Assembly: GCA_017889545.1 (NCBI GenBank)
Contig: JAGFZV010000007.1
Coordinates: forward strand, 18,435-82,434
Length of the DNA stretch: 64,000 bases
Direction: 5' to 3'
Origin: Bacillota bacterium
GTDB lineage: Bacteria; Bacillota; Negativicutes; CTSoil-072
Each line of letters starts with the position of its first letter. Within the stretch, counting starts at the first letter, position 1. The notes beneath the pieces were generated by a model. It did not search any database and was not told the origin of the DNA. It was given only the letters and a program-made list of their open reading frames with translations. The position numbers were made by a program, and so were the translations under genes. Below, in pieces: positions 27,741-36,984 of the stretch.

Positions 27741-29282
27741 TTATTTTTTAGACCAAAGAATGAGTAGTTCATCTAGTTTGTCTTCCTTAGATACCTGACT
27801 GAAAAAGAAGCGTTTCTCCTCTCTGGGCAATTTTGAGCATGCAACCAGGAAGGCTCTTTGCGTCCAACGATCCATTCCCCGATAATGCTCTTTCAATTCA
27901 CGCAACCAATCTGCTGCATCATACTTGAAAGCCGCAATTATGGTTTCTCTTTTTAAGTTTGAAGGGTTCGCTTGATAATTTCTCAGTATTTTTTCGAAGT
28001 GATTAAGTTCGAGCTTTCTATTAAATAAAGAATAGATTGAAAGCTGATAGTATTCATTTGCTTGAATTATTGGATCGTCAAGTAAGTTTAGTATTTTTTC
28101 CCCCAATATAGGCCAGTCCGATGCACTGAAATTGCTTACTGAAACAAAATATTGACATATATCATTTAAAGCAGGCATTAATTTGTTTATATTATCGACA
28201 CAATAATTTACCGCGCCAGGGTGACCAACTTGGGATAGCCTTCGGATAAACCATCTAAGGCGAGTATAATCTGGTTCTGTTTGTGATATATAGTCATTAA
28301 ATATTTTTGTTATTGATTCATCATTAAAAGAGTTAAGTTCCTCTGCTGAAAGCTGACTCAAATAGATAATGCCGTAAGGATTGCCACCTGAGTGCTTTCG
28401 AATTATTTTTAACAGATTGGTCTCTAAATCGTTAATGGGTCGATCTTCCAACATTTCATTACAGTATTTCTGAAAGTTCTCTTTATCGAGAATTTTCGTT
28501 TTATGTCTTTGCAGCATTAGACGTTGCTGTTTGTCCAAAATATCCGCTATTGTCAAAATGTTAATTTTTGCCTCGGTTTCCGAGTTGCAAAAAACGATAA
28601 TATCGTCAACGAAGCGACAGAATTCAATTCCTCGAGTTACTAAGCTATTGTCAATCGGCTTTAAAGAAATTTCTGCTAACAAATGTGCGGAATGTGGTCC
28701 AACTGGGATACCTCTAGACGTTTTAGCCGTTATACTTTCCGATAATGCAATGATCCATTTGATTACTTGATTTGGCAAACCACACTCAGCAAGTTGGTTC
28801 TCTAAAGTATGGTGATAAATCTGGTTGTAAAAGTCAGAGATATCTAGGACGAGCGCGTATTCAAAAGACTTGGATTTTTCAAAGCAATTTTTCCAAAATT
28901 CATTCCACGAAAAAATCTTATCATAGAAGTTACCACCGGGATCTGGTGCAAATCTATAACTAAATACTCTGTTTTCCTCCACTGGTCTTCGTTTGCTCTC
29001 AATTTCAACTCCAAATTGGTACATTATCGCAGCTAAGAAAATGCTATCTAATGGATCTAGCTGTGTGGCTACTCGGTATGATAAGTCATCTTTAGGAACG
29101 ATAAAGCGCCTAGCTGATCCTGGATTAACCTGACTAAGATCAAGGTCGGACAGAAAATTAATAGCCTCTTCACCTTGGCCTACTATAGCCTCAAATTCTA
29201 TTGGTATTGGAAATAAATCAGAATCACCAATAGTTGTTAAATGATTTAAAGCCCATTTGATGGATACAGCATCAATTTTCAT
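27741..29282 (-). CDS. Reverse transcriptase with a long C-terminal helical region (Abi/UG-type candidate)
   Basis: About 513 residues. The N-terminal region includes QLDPLDSIFLAAIMY and VFSYRFAPDPGG. The core RT motifs follow: DISDFYNQIYHHTL near residue 150 (first catalytic Asp), RGIPVGPHSAHLLAEI near 200, and CRFVDDIIVF near 225 with Phe-Val-Asp-Asp in place of Tyr-x-Asp-Asp. About 250 helical residues follow, with no maturase or endonuclease domain, which argues against a group II intron. The form fits the Abi/unknown-group RTs linked to phage defence. The start is ATG at 29282 after AGAGGG. The family within the UG/DRT classes could not be decided. Confidence 0.82.
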   Translation of the reverse strand: MKIDAVSIKWALNHLTTIGDSDLFPIPIEFEAIVGQGEEAINFLSDLDLSQVNPGSARRFIVPKDDLSYRVATQLDPLDSIFLAAIMYQFGVEIESKRRPVEENRVFSYRFAPDPGGNFYDKIFSWNEFWKNCFEKSKSFEYALVLDISDFYNQIYHHTLENQLAECGLPNQVIKWIIALSESITAKTSRGIPVGPHSAHLLAEISLKPIDNSLVTRGIEFCRFVDDIIVFCNSETEAKINILTIADILDKQQRLMLQRHKTKILDKENFQKYCNEMLEDRPINDLETNLLKIIRKHSGGNPYGIIYLSQLSAEELNSFNDESITKIFNDYISQTEPDYTRLRWFIRRLSQVGHPGAVNYCVDNINKLMPALNDICQYFVSVSNFSASDWPILGEKILNLLDDPIIQANEYYQLSIYSLFNRKLELNHFEKILRNYQANPSNLKRETIIAAFKYDAADWLRELKEHYRGMDRWTQRAFLVACSKLPREEKRFFFSQVSKEDKLDELLILWSKK

Positions 29283-29396
29283 ACAATCCCTCTTCCAATA
29301 TTTAATTCGCATGTTATTATATCGGTTATTCATCTTGAAAGACTTTTTTGCCTGGATCTTAATGTAACAACTGGAAGTTTGATGAATATAATTCCG

Positions 29397-29459
29397 CCGG
29401 AAGCGGAAAGCGGCGCAACGAATCGCAGCCCAGCCCGCAGGGACGCTGTTGGCGGCAGT
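29397..29459. repeat. Diverged direct repeat, copy A (before the reverse transcriptase)
   Basis: A GC-rich block ending about 115 nt upstream of the RT start codon (in minus-strand order) and matching copy B at 27516-27577 (48 of 63 columns). The shared GCACAGAAG lies at 29468-29476. The two copies bracket the RT gene. Confidence 0.6.
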
Positions 29460-29469
29460 AACTTTATCT

Positions 29470-29960
29470 TCTGTGCGAAACAGCACCTCTTATATAGCAG
29501 GTGGCCTTGCCAATGCCTTGCTGCACCATGCTACTCAGAATTTCCGACGTTCTTGATTTCCCCAATGACAACAGCTCCATGCCCTGTGCCACTGTGACCC
29601 TCCCTATTCCAAGACAAACGCCAAAATTTTATTTTGTGACTCCACTGCTTTCTCATCTGCGTCCGTTTTTTTGTGTCCGGCTTCCCTGAGAGCGCCGCAT
29701 TTTTATGATAAAACGTTACCTACACGAACATCCCGGTTTCAACAATGTCCGATTTTTGCAAACCGGCTTCCAAACGCAACCGAGTCAGCTTCTAGGTCCC
29801 ACGCCCTCATTGATTCCAGCTTCCTTAAAAATGCGGGCAATGACCTTATTGCACACTTCCGAGCGAGCATCGAGAACCTCATTCAGCGTAATGCCCCTTG
29901 AAAATGCGCCCGGCAAAGTGATCCCAATCCAGGAATCATAAACGGCAACTTTAATGTCCT
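29470..29960 (-). pseudogene. Decayed ATP-binding regulator (AlbA_2 / HATPase_c_4 type), C-terminal part
   Basis: The minus strand reads VAVYDSWIGITLPGAFSRGI, then LNEVLDARSEVCNKVIARIF, close to the Tyr-Asp...Ser-Pro-Gly...Arg-Asn...Ile-Ala-Arg-Ile-Phe pattern of these regulators. A frame change follows (LEAGLQKSDIVETGMFV), then an in-frame TAG, VTFYHKNAALSGKPDT and a further shifted helix-turn-helix (LLSLGKSRTSEILSSMVQQG). Several frameshifts and stops show it is dead. It has no N-terminal half. It lies between herA and the RT gene. Confidence 0.65.
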
Positions 29961-30010
29961 AACTGCGAAAACAGGCCACCCGCCAATTCTTTATGGTCGA
30001 TTGTTCATCC

Positions 30011-31861
30011 TCAACTGCTCATACGTCCAGCTATACATTCAATCTCAGCATCTGACAACCGCGCTAAGCTCCAACCTTGAGCAAACTTTGCCGTCTCAGA
30101 TTTTGGCAACTGTGCTTCCGAAAGATCACGAATACGCACCCGCGCTGGCATAGCAGCACCTTCGCCAACAAAGATAGCCTCTTGTTGAGCTAGGTTTGGC
30201 AAAACTTTCGTCATTCCCGATAATCCGTCCGGCAAGAAACGGGAAACATGCTGTTGATCAGCCGCATTCGTCAAACGCAAAATCAGCCATGTTCCACATT
30301 GCGCGATAACTGTACTTTCGATATCGGCAGGTCGTTGGCTTACCAACATTAGTCCAATCCCATACTTACGGCCCTCGCGAGCAATTCTCCTGATAGAATG
30401 TTGGGCTGCGGAGTATTCCGCTTCGCCACGATCAGGAACATATCTATGGGCCTCTTCGCATACTAAAACAACCGGATCGCGTTTGCGCTCTTCATCCGTT
30501 TGATAAACTTTGTATTGAAAGAGTAATCGAGCCAGAACTGCTGATAGAGGACCGGCAACTTCATTGGGCAAGCCGGAAATATCTAGTATCCGAAGGTCTT
30601 TTTTCATCTCCGTTTCCGCATTAATATCTCCAACCAATTGACCAATGACTTTCCCAAGAGAAAGGCTTTGCTGCGTCCATTCTTCCATTAAAAATTTGAT
30701 GCGAGGATCACGACGTAGTACAGACAGTTTATCTAAGACCGACTTAAAAGTTTTGGCAAATTCGCCATCAGCAATTTTTGATAAAGTCGTTCCCTGAACA
30801 CGAGCTGCTTGCAAATACACGATATGATTATAAAACTCATTCAAACTAAAAGGACGTGGTTTATCACGATCAAATTGCAACAATTGTTCTTCACTAATTC
30901 CTTCGACTGGTCTCGGAGCATCAATTTCCTTTCCGTCTGTTGGCGCTGGGCTTCCGTATGCTGTAGGTGAGGGTGCAACAAATCCAGCCGCTACCATCCG
31001 TGCATACGTTATGGCTTTATAAACAATGTTGTTCTGTGAAGTCGCTTCCTGCTCCGTTTTACCGATCAATAGCATACGGAATTCATCAGCCGACATCAAC
31101 CAATAGGGAAGAATGATCGGAGCTCCATTAGTTGTCTCTGTACCCAAGGGGTTATAAGCCCGATATATTTTAGCATGATCTCCAAAAGCATGACCATATT
31201 CTCCATGTGGATCAATAATCACGACCCGGGGATGACATTCGGTATCAGATTTCGCCTTATGTTCTATCATGCTGTGAAGAAGTGCTGCCACAGCACCAGA
31301 CTTGCCCGATCCTGTTGATCCCAAAACAGCACAGTGCATTCCAAACATTTTATCAATGTTGGCATGACAATTCGTATTATCTGCTCCAACATAGCTCGCA
31401 AAAGGAACCAATGGATTGTAATCACCTAAGCGTTGTTTTCCCTCTGCCGCACTATAAAGTTCGGTTGTTTCTGGACGAGTAAGCAAATAGACACCTTGTC
31501 GCGGCAAAGGATATGTCGTAACACCACGGGAAAAATGCAATTTTTGTTCCGCCGAATTCCAAGCCCCTTCAGCAAACAACTCTACCTCCATCATTCGCTG
31601 ATCTGCTTCGGGCGGTATCGGTTTGCCCATTTCAGTAAGTTCTTCGGATCTCATGCGTAATAAAGTGACAAAGCCGAAGACCAACCGACGTCCAAAATGA
31701 ATCTTTACCATGCTACCCATTTGTCCAATCGGATACACGCGCCCTTCATAGGTTCTCGTTAACTCGGTCACGTCACCTGATAATTCTATCCGAATGGATG
31801 TGCCGGAAACTTCGACTAGATGACCAATCTTCAAGTCATTGACAAGATCAAAAGTATTCAC
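30011..31861 (-). CDS. HerA-type hexameric ATPase of a SIR2-HerA defence pair
   Basis: About 616 residues. An N-terminal HAS-barrel-like region (about 5-75) precedes a FtsK/HerA-type motor. The Walker A is LGSTGSGKSG near residue 185, VVIIDPHGEYGHAF follows, and the Walker B is VVLVCEEAHRYVP near 465. Later come the arginine-rich RRIAREGRKYG and sensor SQRPADI. HerA proteins form hexamers. Next to SIR2 they assemble with it and unleash NAD+ degradation on phage infection. I set GTG at 31861 after AGAGGGG; it overlaps the sir2 stop as GTGA, a coupled pair. Confidence 0.9.
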   Translation of the reverse strand: MNTFDLVNDLKIGHLVEVSGTSIRIELSGDVTELTRTYEGRVYPIGQMGSMVKIHFGRRLVFGFVTLLRMRSEELTEMGKPIPPEADQRMMEVELFAEGAWNSAEQKLHFSRGVTTYPLPRQGVYLLTRPETTELYSAAEGKQRLGDYNPLVPFASYVGADNTNCHANIDKMFGMHCAVLGSTGSGKSGAVAALLHSMIEHKAKSDTECHPRVVIIDPHGEYGHAFGDHAKIYRAYNPLGTETTNGAPIILPYWLMSADEFRMLLIGKTEQEATSQNNIVYKAITYARMVAAGFVAPSPTAYGSPAPTDGKEIDAPRPVEGISEEQLLQFDRDKPRPFSLNEFYNHIVYLQAARVQGTTLSKIADGEFAKTFKSVLDKLSVLRRDPRIKFLMEEWTQQSLSLGKVIGQLVGDINAETEMKKDLRILDISGLPNEVAGPLSAVLARLLFQYKVYQTDEERKRDPVVLVCEEAHRYVPDRGEAEYSAAQHSIRRIAREGRKYGIGLMLVSQRPADIESTVIAQCGTWLILRLTNAADQQHVSRFLPDGLSGMTKVLPNLAQQEAIFVGEGAAMPARVRIRDLSEAQLPKSETAKFAQGWSLARLSDAEIECIAGRMSS

Positions 31862-33021
31862 AATACACACCCCTCTGCTCCGCAGTTCAAGATTTTTGTT
31901 ACTCCCTCAAATGTCCACCAGTTATAAGCCATATCGTCAGTAGGCGAACAGTATGGTCCCTGATCACCTACATACAAGCCCTTCTCAGAAATGATATAAA
32001 GCCGCTTACCCCAAGGGCTTTTTCTCCATTCATTCAATTTATTATTCAATCCCTTGGAAAAAGCTAAAACGGTCGACTTATTCTCTGAACTTCTCATGGC
32101 AAATTCAATCTCTTGATTGATATGTTCATCACCGAAGCTGTAGCCGCAAATAGAAAGTACATTCTCAGCTTTTTTGTTTAGTGTTCGACGAAATAAATCA
32201 AAGTTTGCCGCAAATGGGTCACGTTGTGTCGCCAAATACTTCGTCGCTTGAGGGTAAATGAGAACTCTTCCGGCTTTTTCAGGATAAAGGTCGCCACTGC
32301 GAACCCTTAATATCCGGTCTTCCTCGCCAAGGTACCAGTCAATTGAGCCATGGAGCTTGACTATATGTGCCCGGAAATTTTCATCCGGCTCTTTGGCGCC
32401 ATATCGATAATTCCGATAGGCAACCGCACCCCCAGAAAATCCATCCCAATAGCTACAGCAGCATAAAGCCAGTGCATCTTCAAGGAGCGTATCATAATTT
32501 GTTGTAAATAAGTTTACCGCTCCTCTCCTTTCTGCAATCCCAGCTTGATTACGATGAAATAGAGCATTAATAAACGATTGATGGACATCAATTGTTACGA
32601 TTGATTTTCCTTTTTCGCCAGCGGTTTCTGATGCTCCATCTTTTGCCGGCTTATATCCCCAGCGAATTGTTTCAGAAATCAATTTCAAAATTTTATCATG
32701 GGCGTCATTCATATCCGAAAGATTAAATTGTCCAGAACCAATCTTCACCGCCTTGTCTTTTCCTCGCTCTGCAATAGCAATGTAATCTCCTAAATGGCTA
32801 AGAATATGCTCGATATGAGCTTCTGAAGATAACTCAGTTTTTATTGCGTCGAATAGCGTTTTTACCGGGGAATCAGCTACCGCATAAATTCTTTTAGTCA
32901 AAGAATCAATTAAAGGGATTCCCGCGCTAAAGCTAATCCCAGCACCAAATAACCATGACTGATGGCTAATCGCCAACAACTCGTCAATCTGTTTTAAACA
33001 ATCACTCGCTGAAGAATCCAA
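31858..33021 (-). CDS. SIR2-family NAD+-degrading effector of a SIR2-HerA defence pair
   Basis: A 387-residue SIR2-fold protein. It has the NAD-binding motif FGAGISFSAGIP near residue 25, FTTNYDTLLEDA near 170, and KLHGSIDWY (the catalytic His position) near 220, then CGYSFGDEHIN. The zinc-ribbon of deacetylase sirtuins is absent, as in defence SIR2 NADases. It is the first gene of a two-gene unit with HerA and overlaps it by 4 nt. The start is TTG at 33021 with GGGGG about nine bases upstream; a weaker call. Role: abortive infection by NAD+ loss, inferred from the pair. Confidence 0.9.
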   Translation of the reverse strand: MDSSASDCLKQIDELLAISHQSWLFGAGISFSAGIPLIDSLTKRIYAVADSPVKTLFDAIKTELSSEAHIEHILSHLGDYIAIAERGKDKAVKIGSGQFNLSDMNDAHDKILKLISETIRWGYKPAKDGASETAGEKGKSIVTIDVHQSFINALFHRNQAGIAERRGAVNLFTTNYDTLLEDALALCCCSYWDGFSGGAVAYRNYRYGAKEPDENFRAHIVKLHGSIDWYLGEEDRILRVRSGDLYPEKAGRVLIYPQATKYLATQRDPFAANFDLFRRTLNKKAENVLSICGYSFGDEHINQEIEFAMRSSENKSTVLAFSKGLNNKLNEWRKSPWGKRLYIISEKGLYVGDQGPYCSPTDDMAYNWWTFEGVTKILNCGAEGCVL

Positions 33022-33130
33022 GCCTAATCGCCCCCACTAAAGAATTCTTTTCCTTACAGTCTTCCAATTTCAGTACCAGGATATTTCTTATATCCTCAAT
33101 ATGCAACCACGTCCTTCTCTTTATTCTCCC

Positions 33131-36115
33131 CTATCCCCGCAACACTTCATAAATCGTCGACGCATCCTTAAAGTTCACGCCCAGAGCCGCAAAATGAGCC
33201 TTGCCGCAATCCACTTTCTTATTCTCGCTCTCACGACGTTTGTCTCGGTCCAAGGTACTCTTGGTTTCCCTGACCAGATAAAGTTTCTGGTCATCTTCCA
33301 CCACTACGGCCCAATCAGGATTGTAGTCTCCCAATGGGGTCGCCACCTTGAACCAACGCGGCAATTTACAGAAGAACTTCACTTTTTCGTCGGAATCCAG
33401 TAGTTTGGCTACTTCTTCCTCAATGCCGGATTCGTAGGAAATATAGGTATAGGGAGTCCGGTCGTCATGGCTCTGTACTTCATAAAGCCGATTCAGATAC
33501 TCTTCGACTTCCTCTGTCTCGAACAACCGCATTTCATAGTTTTGCCCCTTAATCGGTTCATACTTTATGCCGTCGATAATCAGTTCATGCAGGGCGCGGT
33601 TGATCATTTTGGCCACTTCAGTCATAAACGACTGTGGATTGACAGTAAAATCTTTCAGCCGACCTGACTCTATCAAAATTCGGACCAGTGTGCCTCGAGT
33701 GAGTTCCGTTTCCCGTTGTAAAAAACCTAAAATGTCAGGCACTGGTTGATGATTATTGACAATATACGTTCGGTTGCTGGTGATTTTGCCGCCTTCAACG
33801 CCAGCCTCCCGAATCTCCAAATCCCGTTTTGTGATCTCGATTTGCACAGCCCTGACTTCGGCCATACTTTTGATCTTGTTCACAGCCCGTTCCACCAGGG
33901 TATCTGTCTTGAACTCCACAAAGTACCGCGTGCGTTGGCTGATCCGATCCCACAGCGCTTTAAAATCCGGGTTCAGTTCTACCCGCTTGTTGTACCCCAC
34001 CGGTTGCCGTTTTCGGGCATCCTTGACGAATTCACACGGCAGGAATTTCTTCAATCTTGCGACCACAGCCTCTTCCATTCCCGAAAATGCATATGGAAGC
34101 TGCAAGGAAAAATCGTCCCGCTCCGACCAAAAAGCCTGCGTAAAATCGCCATTAGAATCAATATATCCCTGCTTTTCGATATGCTGCCAAAGCTCTGTCG
34201 ATTCATCCTGCGACAGATAGCGTGACCCGTCAGCATGGAGCAACGGAGTGAAAGCAATTCGCGGCACGCGCCCGAACTTGAATCCGCCGCTGGGGTCGAT
34301 CGCCGCTTCGATGTCGGATTGCAGCCCCCGGGCAAAGTTTTCAAAAGACTCATTGGCTATGACGGTCAACCGATTGATCTGCTCATCATATACCCGATCC
34401 CCGTCCTGATTCACCGGCAGCCGCAGGCCCCGGCCAATCGTTTGGCGGCGTTCGCGGTCGGTACCCATTTCCCGCAAAGTGCAGATCTGAAACACATTGG
34501 GATTGTCCCAACCTTCCCGCAGCGCCGAATGACTGAAAATAAAGCGCAAAGGTACGTCATTGGACAGAAGGCGTTCCTTGTCCCGCATGATCAGTTCATA
34601 CGTCTCGTCGTCTTTGGCAGTTCTGCCGCTGGTATCCAGCAGTTCCACGACTTTGCCCTTCTTCTTGTCGGACGAAAAATACCCGTTGTGGACTTCCTCT
34701 GCGGAATAGGGCAGCAGTCCTTTATACATCGGCTTTTGCCGGATTTTCTCATACGCTTCTTCGAACCACAGAGCGACTTTCCCTTTTTGCCCATTGCCGA
34801 CATCGTCATAGACCCGATAACTCTTGACATGGTCGATAAAAAACAGCGACAATACCTTTATTCCCTTGTCCCTCAGTTTCTTCTCCTTGGCGAAATGCGC
34901 TTCCACCGTCTGCTCGATCTGACTTTTCAGCCGTTCGTCATTCATGCCGCCCGACTCTTGCAAGAGCTCAACGACAACGCCGTTTTGAAACTCCACATAT
35001 TCATTGCCAGGCTCGGCATTGATGTTCGTCACCAGGTATCCGTCATAATCCTCACGCTTCGTCTGGCTGGCCAAATCCGTTCCGTGTTTGATTTTAACCT
35101 GCTTTTCGCGGGTTCCATTGGGTGTATCATCGAAAATCGTCACTTTGGCTTGCGGAGTTTTGGACGTTTTGGGCCAATATCCCACTGCATCCAGCCGGAC
35201 AAATGTCTGGTTGAAGTCCTGTGTGTCGCTGGCATCCACCACTTCGATCTGCTTAACCAGGCGCAAATCAAATGCCCTGACAGGATCCAGCTGATAGAGC
35301 AGATGATAGGGATTGGCATGGGTAGCCGAATACCGCAGGCAGAACAGTGGGTTCAGATTGCGGATGGCCTTCTGCGACTTGTCAGTATTGTCTACGCTCT
35401 GCGGTTCATCAATGATTATAATGGGGCGGGTGGCCTGAATATATTCGATCGGGCGGCGTCCCGACATTTTGTCCTGCTCCTGGTGAATGACATTAAGCCG
35501 TTTCTTCTGCTCCTCAGTAAGGTTGGCATACTCAACGTTCTCCCCGGCATCCTTCTGAAACGCCTGGATATTGATCACCATGATCTGTACTTCGTTATTC
35601 ACGGCAAACTGGCGCACGCGGCTCAAATCTTTGGACTGGTAGACAAAATCATCGAACGAAACATTGTCGTAAAGCCCTTTGAAATGTTCCCGCATCAATT
35701 GAATCGAAGATGTCACGCCTTCACGAATAGCCACCGAAGGCACCACGATAATGAATTTTTTCAGACCGTAAAGTTGGTTCAATTCAAAAATCGTCCGCAG
35801 ATAGACATAGGTTTTGCCGGTACCGGTCTCCATCTCGACGGAAAAGTTGGGAAAATCATACGGGCATCCTTCACCCAGTTCCCGGGAATGGGGTATCTGG
35901 TTGCGCGACTGAATAGCCTGCAAATTGGCCAGTAATTGATCCGGTGGTAGGAGATCACGGTTGCCAATCCCCAGTTCGTTGAACATGCCTCCGTCAATTT
36001 TGCCAAAATCCGTCGAAAACAATGTTGCTTGTGCAGACAACCCTTCGAACAAATCTGTCACGCTCTGAATCGCTTCGAGCTGGTAGTCAAGGGTGGCGTC
36101 AAACTTCAGTTTCAT
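33131..36115 (-). CDS. Type III restriction enzyme, Res subunit
   Basis: ATP-dependent helicase-nuclease of 994 residues. The superfamily 2 motor has Walker A METGTGKTYVYL near residue 95, IIIIDEPQSVD near 255, YSATHANPYHLLYQLD and HSALREGWDNPNVF, then QTIGRGLRLP. The C-terminal PD-(D/E)xK nuclease shows GDYNPDWAVVVE followed by LYLVRETKST. It cuts unmodified DNA as a complex with Mod. The start overlaps the BRO-N stop by 4 nt (ATGA). It is the last gene of the Type III cluster, and the SIR2 gene begins 109 nt later. Confidence 0.95.
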   Translation of the reverse strand: MKLKFDATLDYQLEAIQSVTDLFEGLSAQATLFSTDFGKIDGGMFNELGIGNRDLLPPDQLLANLQAIQSRNQIPHSRELGEGCPYDFPNFSVEMETGTGKTYVYLRTIFELNQLYGLKKFIIVVPSVAIREGVTSSIQLMREHFKGLYDNVSFDDFVYQSKDLSRVRQFAVNNEVQIMVINIQAFQKDAGENVEYANLTEEQKKRLNVIHQEQDKMSGRRPIEYIQATRPIIIIDEPQSVDNTDKSQKAIRNLNPLFCLRYSATHANPYHLLYQLDPVRAFDLRLVKQIEVVDASDTQDFNQTFVRLDAVGYWPKTSKTPQAKVTIFDDTPNGTREKQVKIKHGTDLASQTKREDYDGYLVTNINAEPGNEYVEFQNGVVVELLQESGGMNDERLKSQIEQTVEAHFAKEKKLRDKGIKVLSLFFIDHVKSYRVYDDVGNGQKGKVALWFEEAYEKIRQKPMYKGLLPYSAEEVHNGYFSSDKKKGKVVELLDTSGRTAKDDETYELIMRDKERLLSNDVPLRFIFSHSALREGWDNPNVFQICTLREMGTDRERRQTIGRGLRLPVNQDGDRVYDEQINRLTVIANESFENFARGLQSDIEAAIDPSGGFKFGRVPRIAFTPLLHADGSRYLSQDESTELWQHIEKQGYIDSNGDFTQAFWSERDDFSLQLPYAFSGMEEAVVARLKKFLPCEFVKDARKRQPVGYNKRVELNPDFKALWDRISQRTRYFVEFKTDTLVERAVNKIKSMAEVRAVQIEITKRDLEIREAGVEGGKITSNRTYIVNNHQPVPDILGFLQRETELTRGTLVRILIESGRLKDFTVNPQSFMTEVAKMINRALHELIIDGIKYEPIKGQNYEMRLFETEEVEEYLNRLYEVQSHDDRTPYTYISYESGIEEEVAKLLDSDEKVKFFCKLPRWFKVATPLGDYNPDWAVVVEDDQKLYLVRETKSTLDRDKRRESENKKVDCGKAHFAALGVNFKDASTIYEVLRG

Positions 36116-36972
36116 TCGCTGCCCTCCTGTCCGCTATCATCACTCAACATTTTTTTACGGGGCGCCGGGGGCAAAAAATTTTCTCCAGTCACCACATTGC
36201 GACCGGTTTTCTGCTCCAGTTCCAGTCGGGCTCGTTTGGCAATACGCCCACCGGTCTTCCCTGCTTGCTTGTTTTCATCCATCCCGCTGGCCTCCACGCT
36301 TTGGGCGATTTGTCGGGTGGACAGCTCGGCCAGCGCGGTGAAGATCAGCTCCGCCTCGCTCATATGGTCCCGCAGATTTTGCGTCTTCAATCCCTTGATC
36401 TCTTTGTGTTTTTTGACTGATACCCCGGTCCATTCCTGATGAATGATGTTGGTCAGAATCGCGTATTCCTCTTCTCCGGCTATCTCATGGTCCCGCCAAT
36501 AGTCGGTCAACTTGTTCCGGGTTTCCTGGCCCATCATCCGCTGCTGAATCCATTTTTCGCTGCGTCCGTGCTGCTGCCAGTACTCGCGGGCCCGGTCGAG
36601 CGAACGGGCCGGATCGGCCATGTCCTGCATGCGTTCATAGCCAACCTTGGCCAGCCATTGTTTGAACGGTTCCGCCTTGGGTGACGGGATGGACTGGATA
36701 ATTCGCAATAACCCTTGAACATTCGACGCATCGGTCAGTCGCATTTTTCCGTCCGGCGCTTCCATTTTCAACTGTCGACAAATTGTCGACAGTTCAAGTC
36801 CGTCTTCACTTTTTACCCGCAGTTTCATCTTGAACCAGTAATCACGTGGATTAACACTATCGGTCAACGCGCCTACCACGTCCACGACCGAAAAATACCA
36901 ACTCGCATCCTTTTCGTCGAAATGACGACGAATCTTATAGTTTTCAAACAACGCCAGCTCATTATCCTTCAT
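36112..36972 (-). CDS. BRO-N / DinD-like protein within the Type III cluster
   Basis: 286 residues. The first half is a BRO-N-like DNA-binding domain (YKIRRHFDEKDASWYFSVVD, then VNPRDYWFKMK and KMRLTDASNVQGLLRIIQSI). The middle matches the DNA-damage-inducible DinD pattern (PFKQWLAKVGYERMQ). Function in this setting is not known; it could bind DNA or regulate the enzyme. It sits between mod and res, 12 nt after mod, and overlaps res by 4 nt, so the three are coupled. This gene is not a core Type III subunit. Confidence 0.85.
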   Translation of the reverse strand: MKDNELALFENYKIRRHFDEKDASWYFSVVDVVGALTDSVNPRDYWFKMKLRVKSEDGLELSTICRQLKMEAPDGKMRLTDASNVQGLLRIIQSIPSPKAEPFKQWLAKVGYERMQDMADPARSLDRAREYWQQHGRSEKWIQQRMMGQETRNKLTDYWRDHEIAGEEEYAILTNIIHQEWTGVSVKKHKEIKGLKTQNLRDHMSEAELIFTALAELSTRQIAQSVEASGMDENKQAGKTGGRIAKRARLELEQKTGRNVVTGENFLPPAPRKKMLSDDSGQEGSE

Positions 36973-36984
36973 CGTATCCCCTCC

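Noticed and set aside
27741..29282. Group II intron
   Set aside because: No maturase or endonuclease domain, and I see no domain V-like RNA next to the gene.
27480..29480. Diversity-generating retroelement
   Set aside because: The two repeat copies differ at mixed bases on both strands rather than only at template adenines. No variable-protein gene or Avd-like accessory is present, and the RT is longer than DGR RTs, with FVDD.
29501..29941. Plus-strand short frames in the relic region
   Set aside because: They lack ribosome sites and lie opposite the decayed ATP-binding regulator.
34235..35935. 566-codon plus-strand frame
   Set aside because: It is an antisense shadow of the res gene, which has clear helicase and nuclease motifs.
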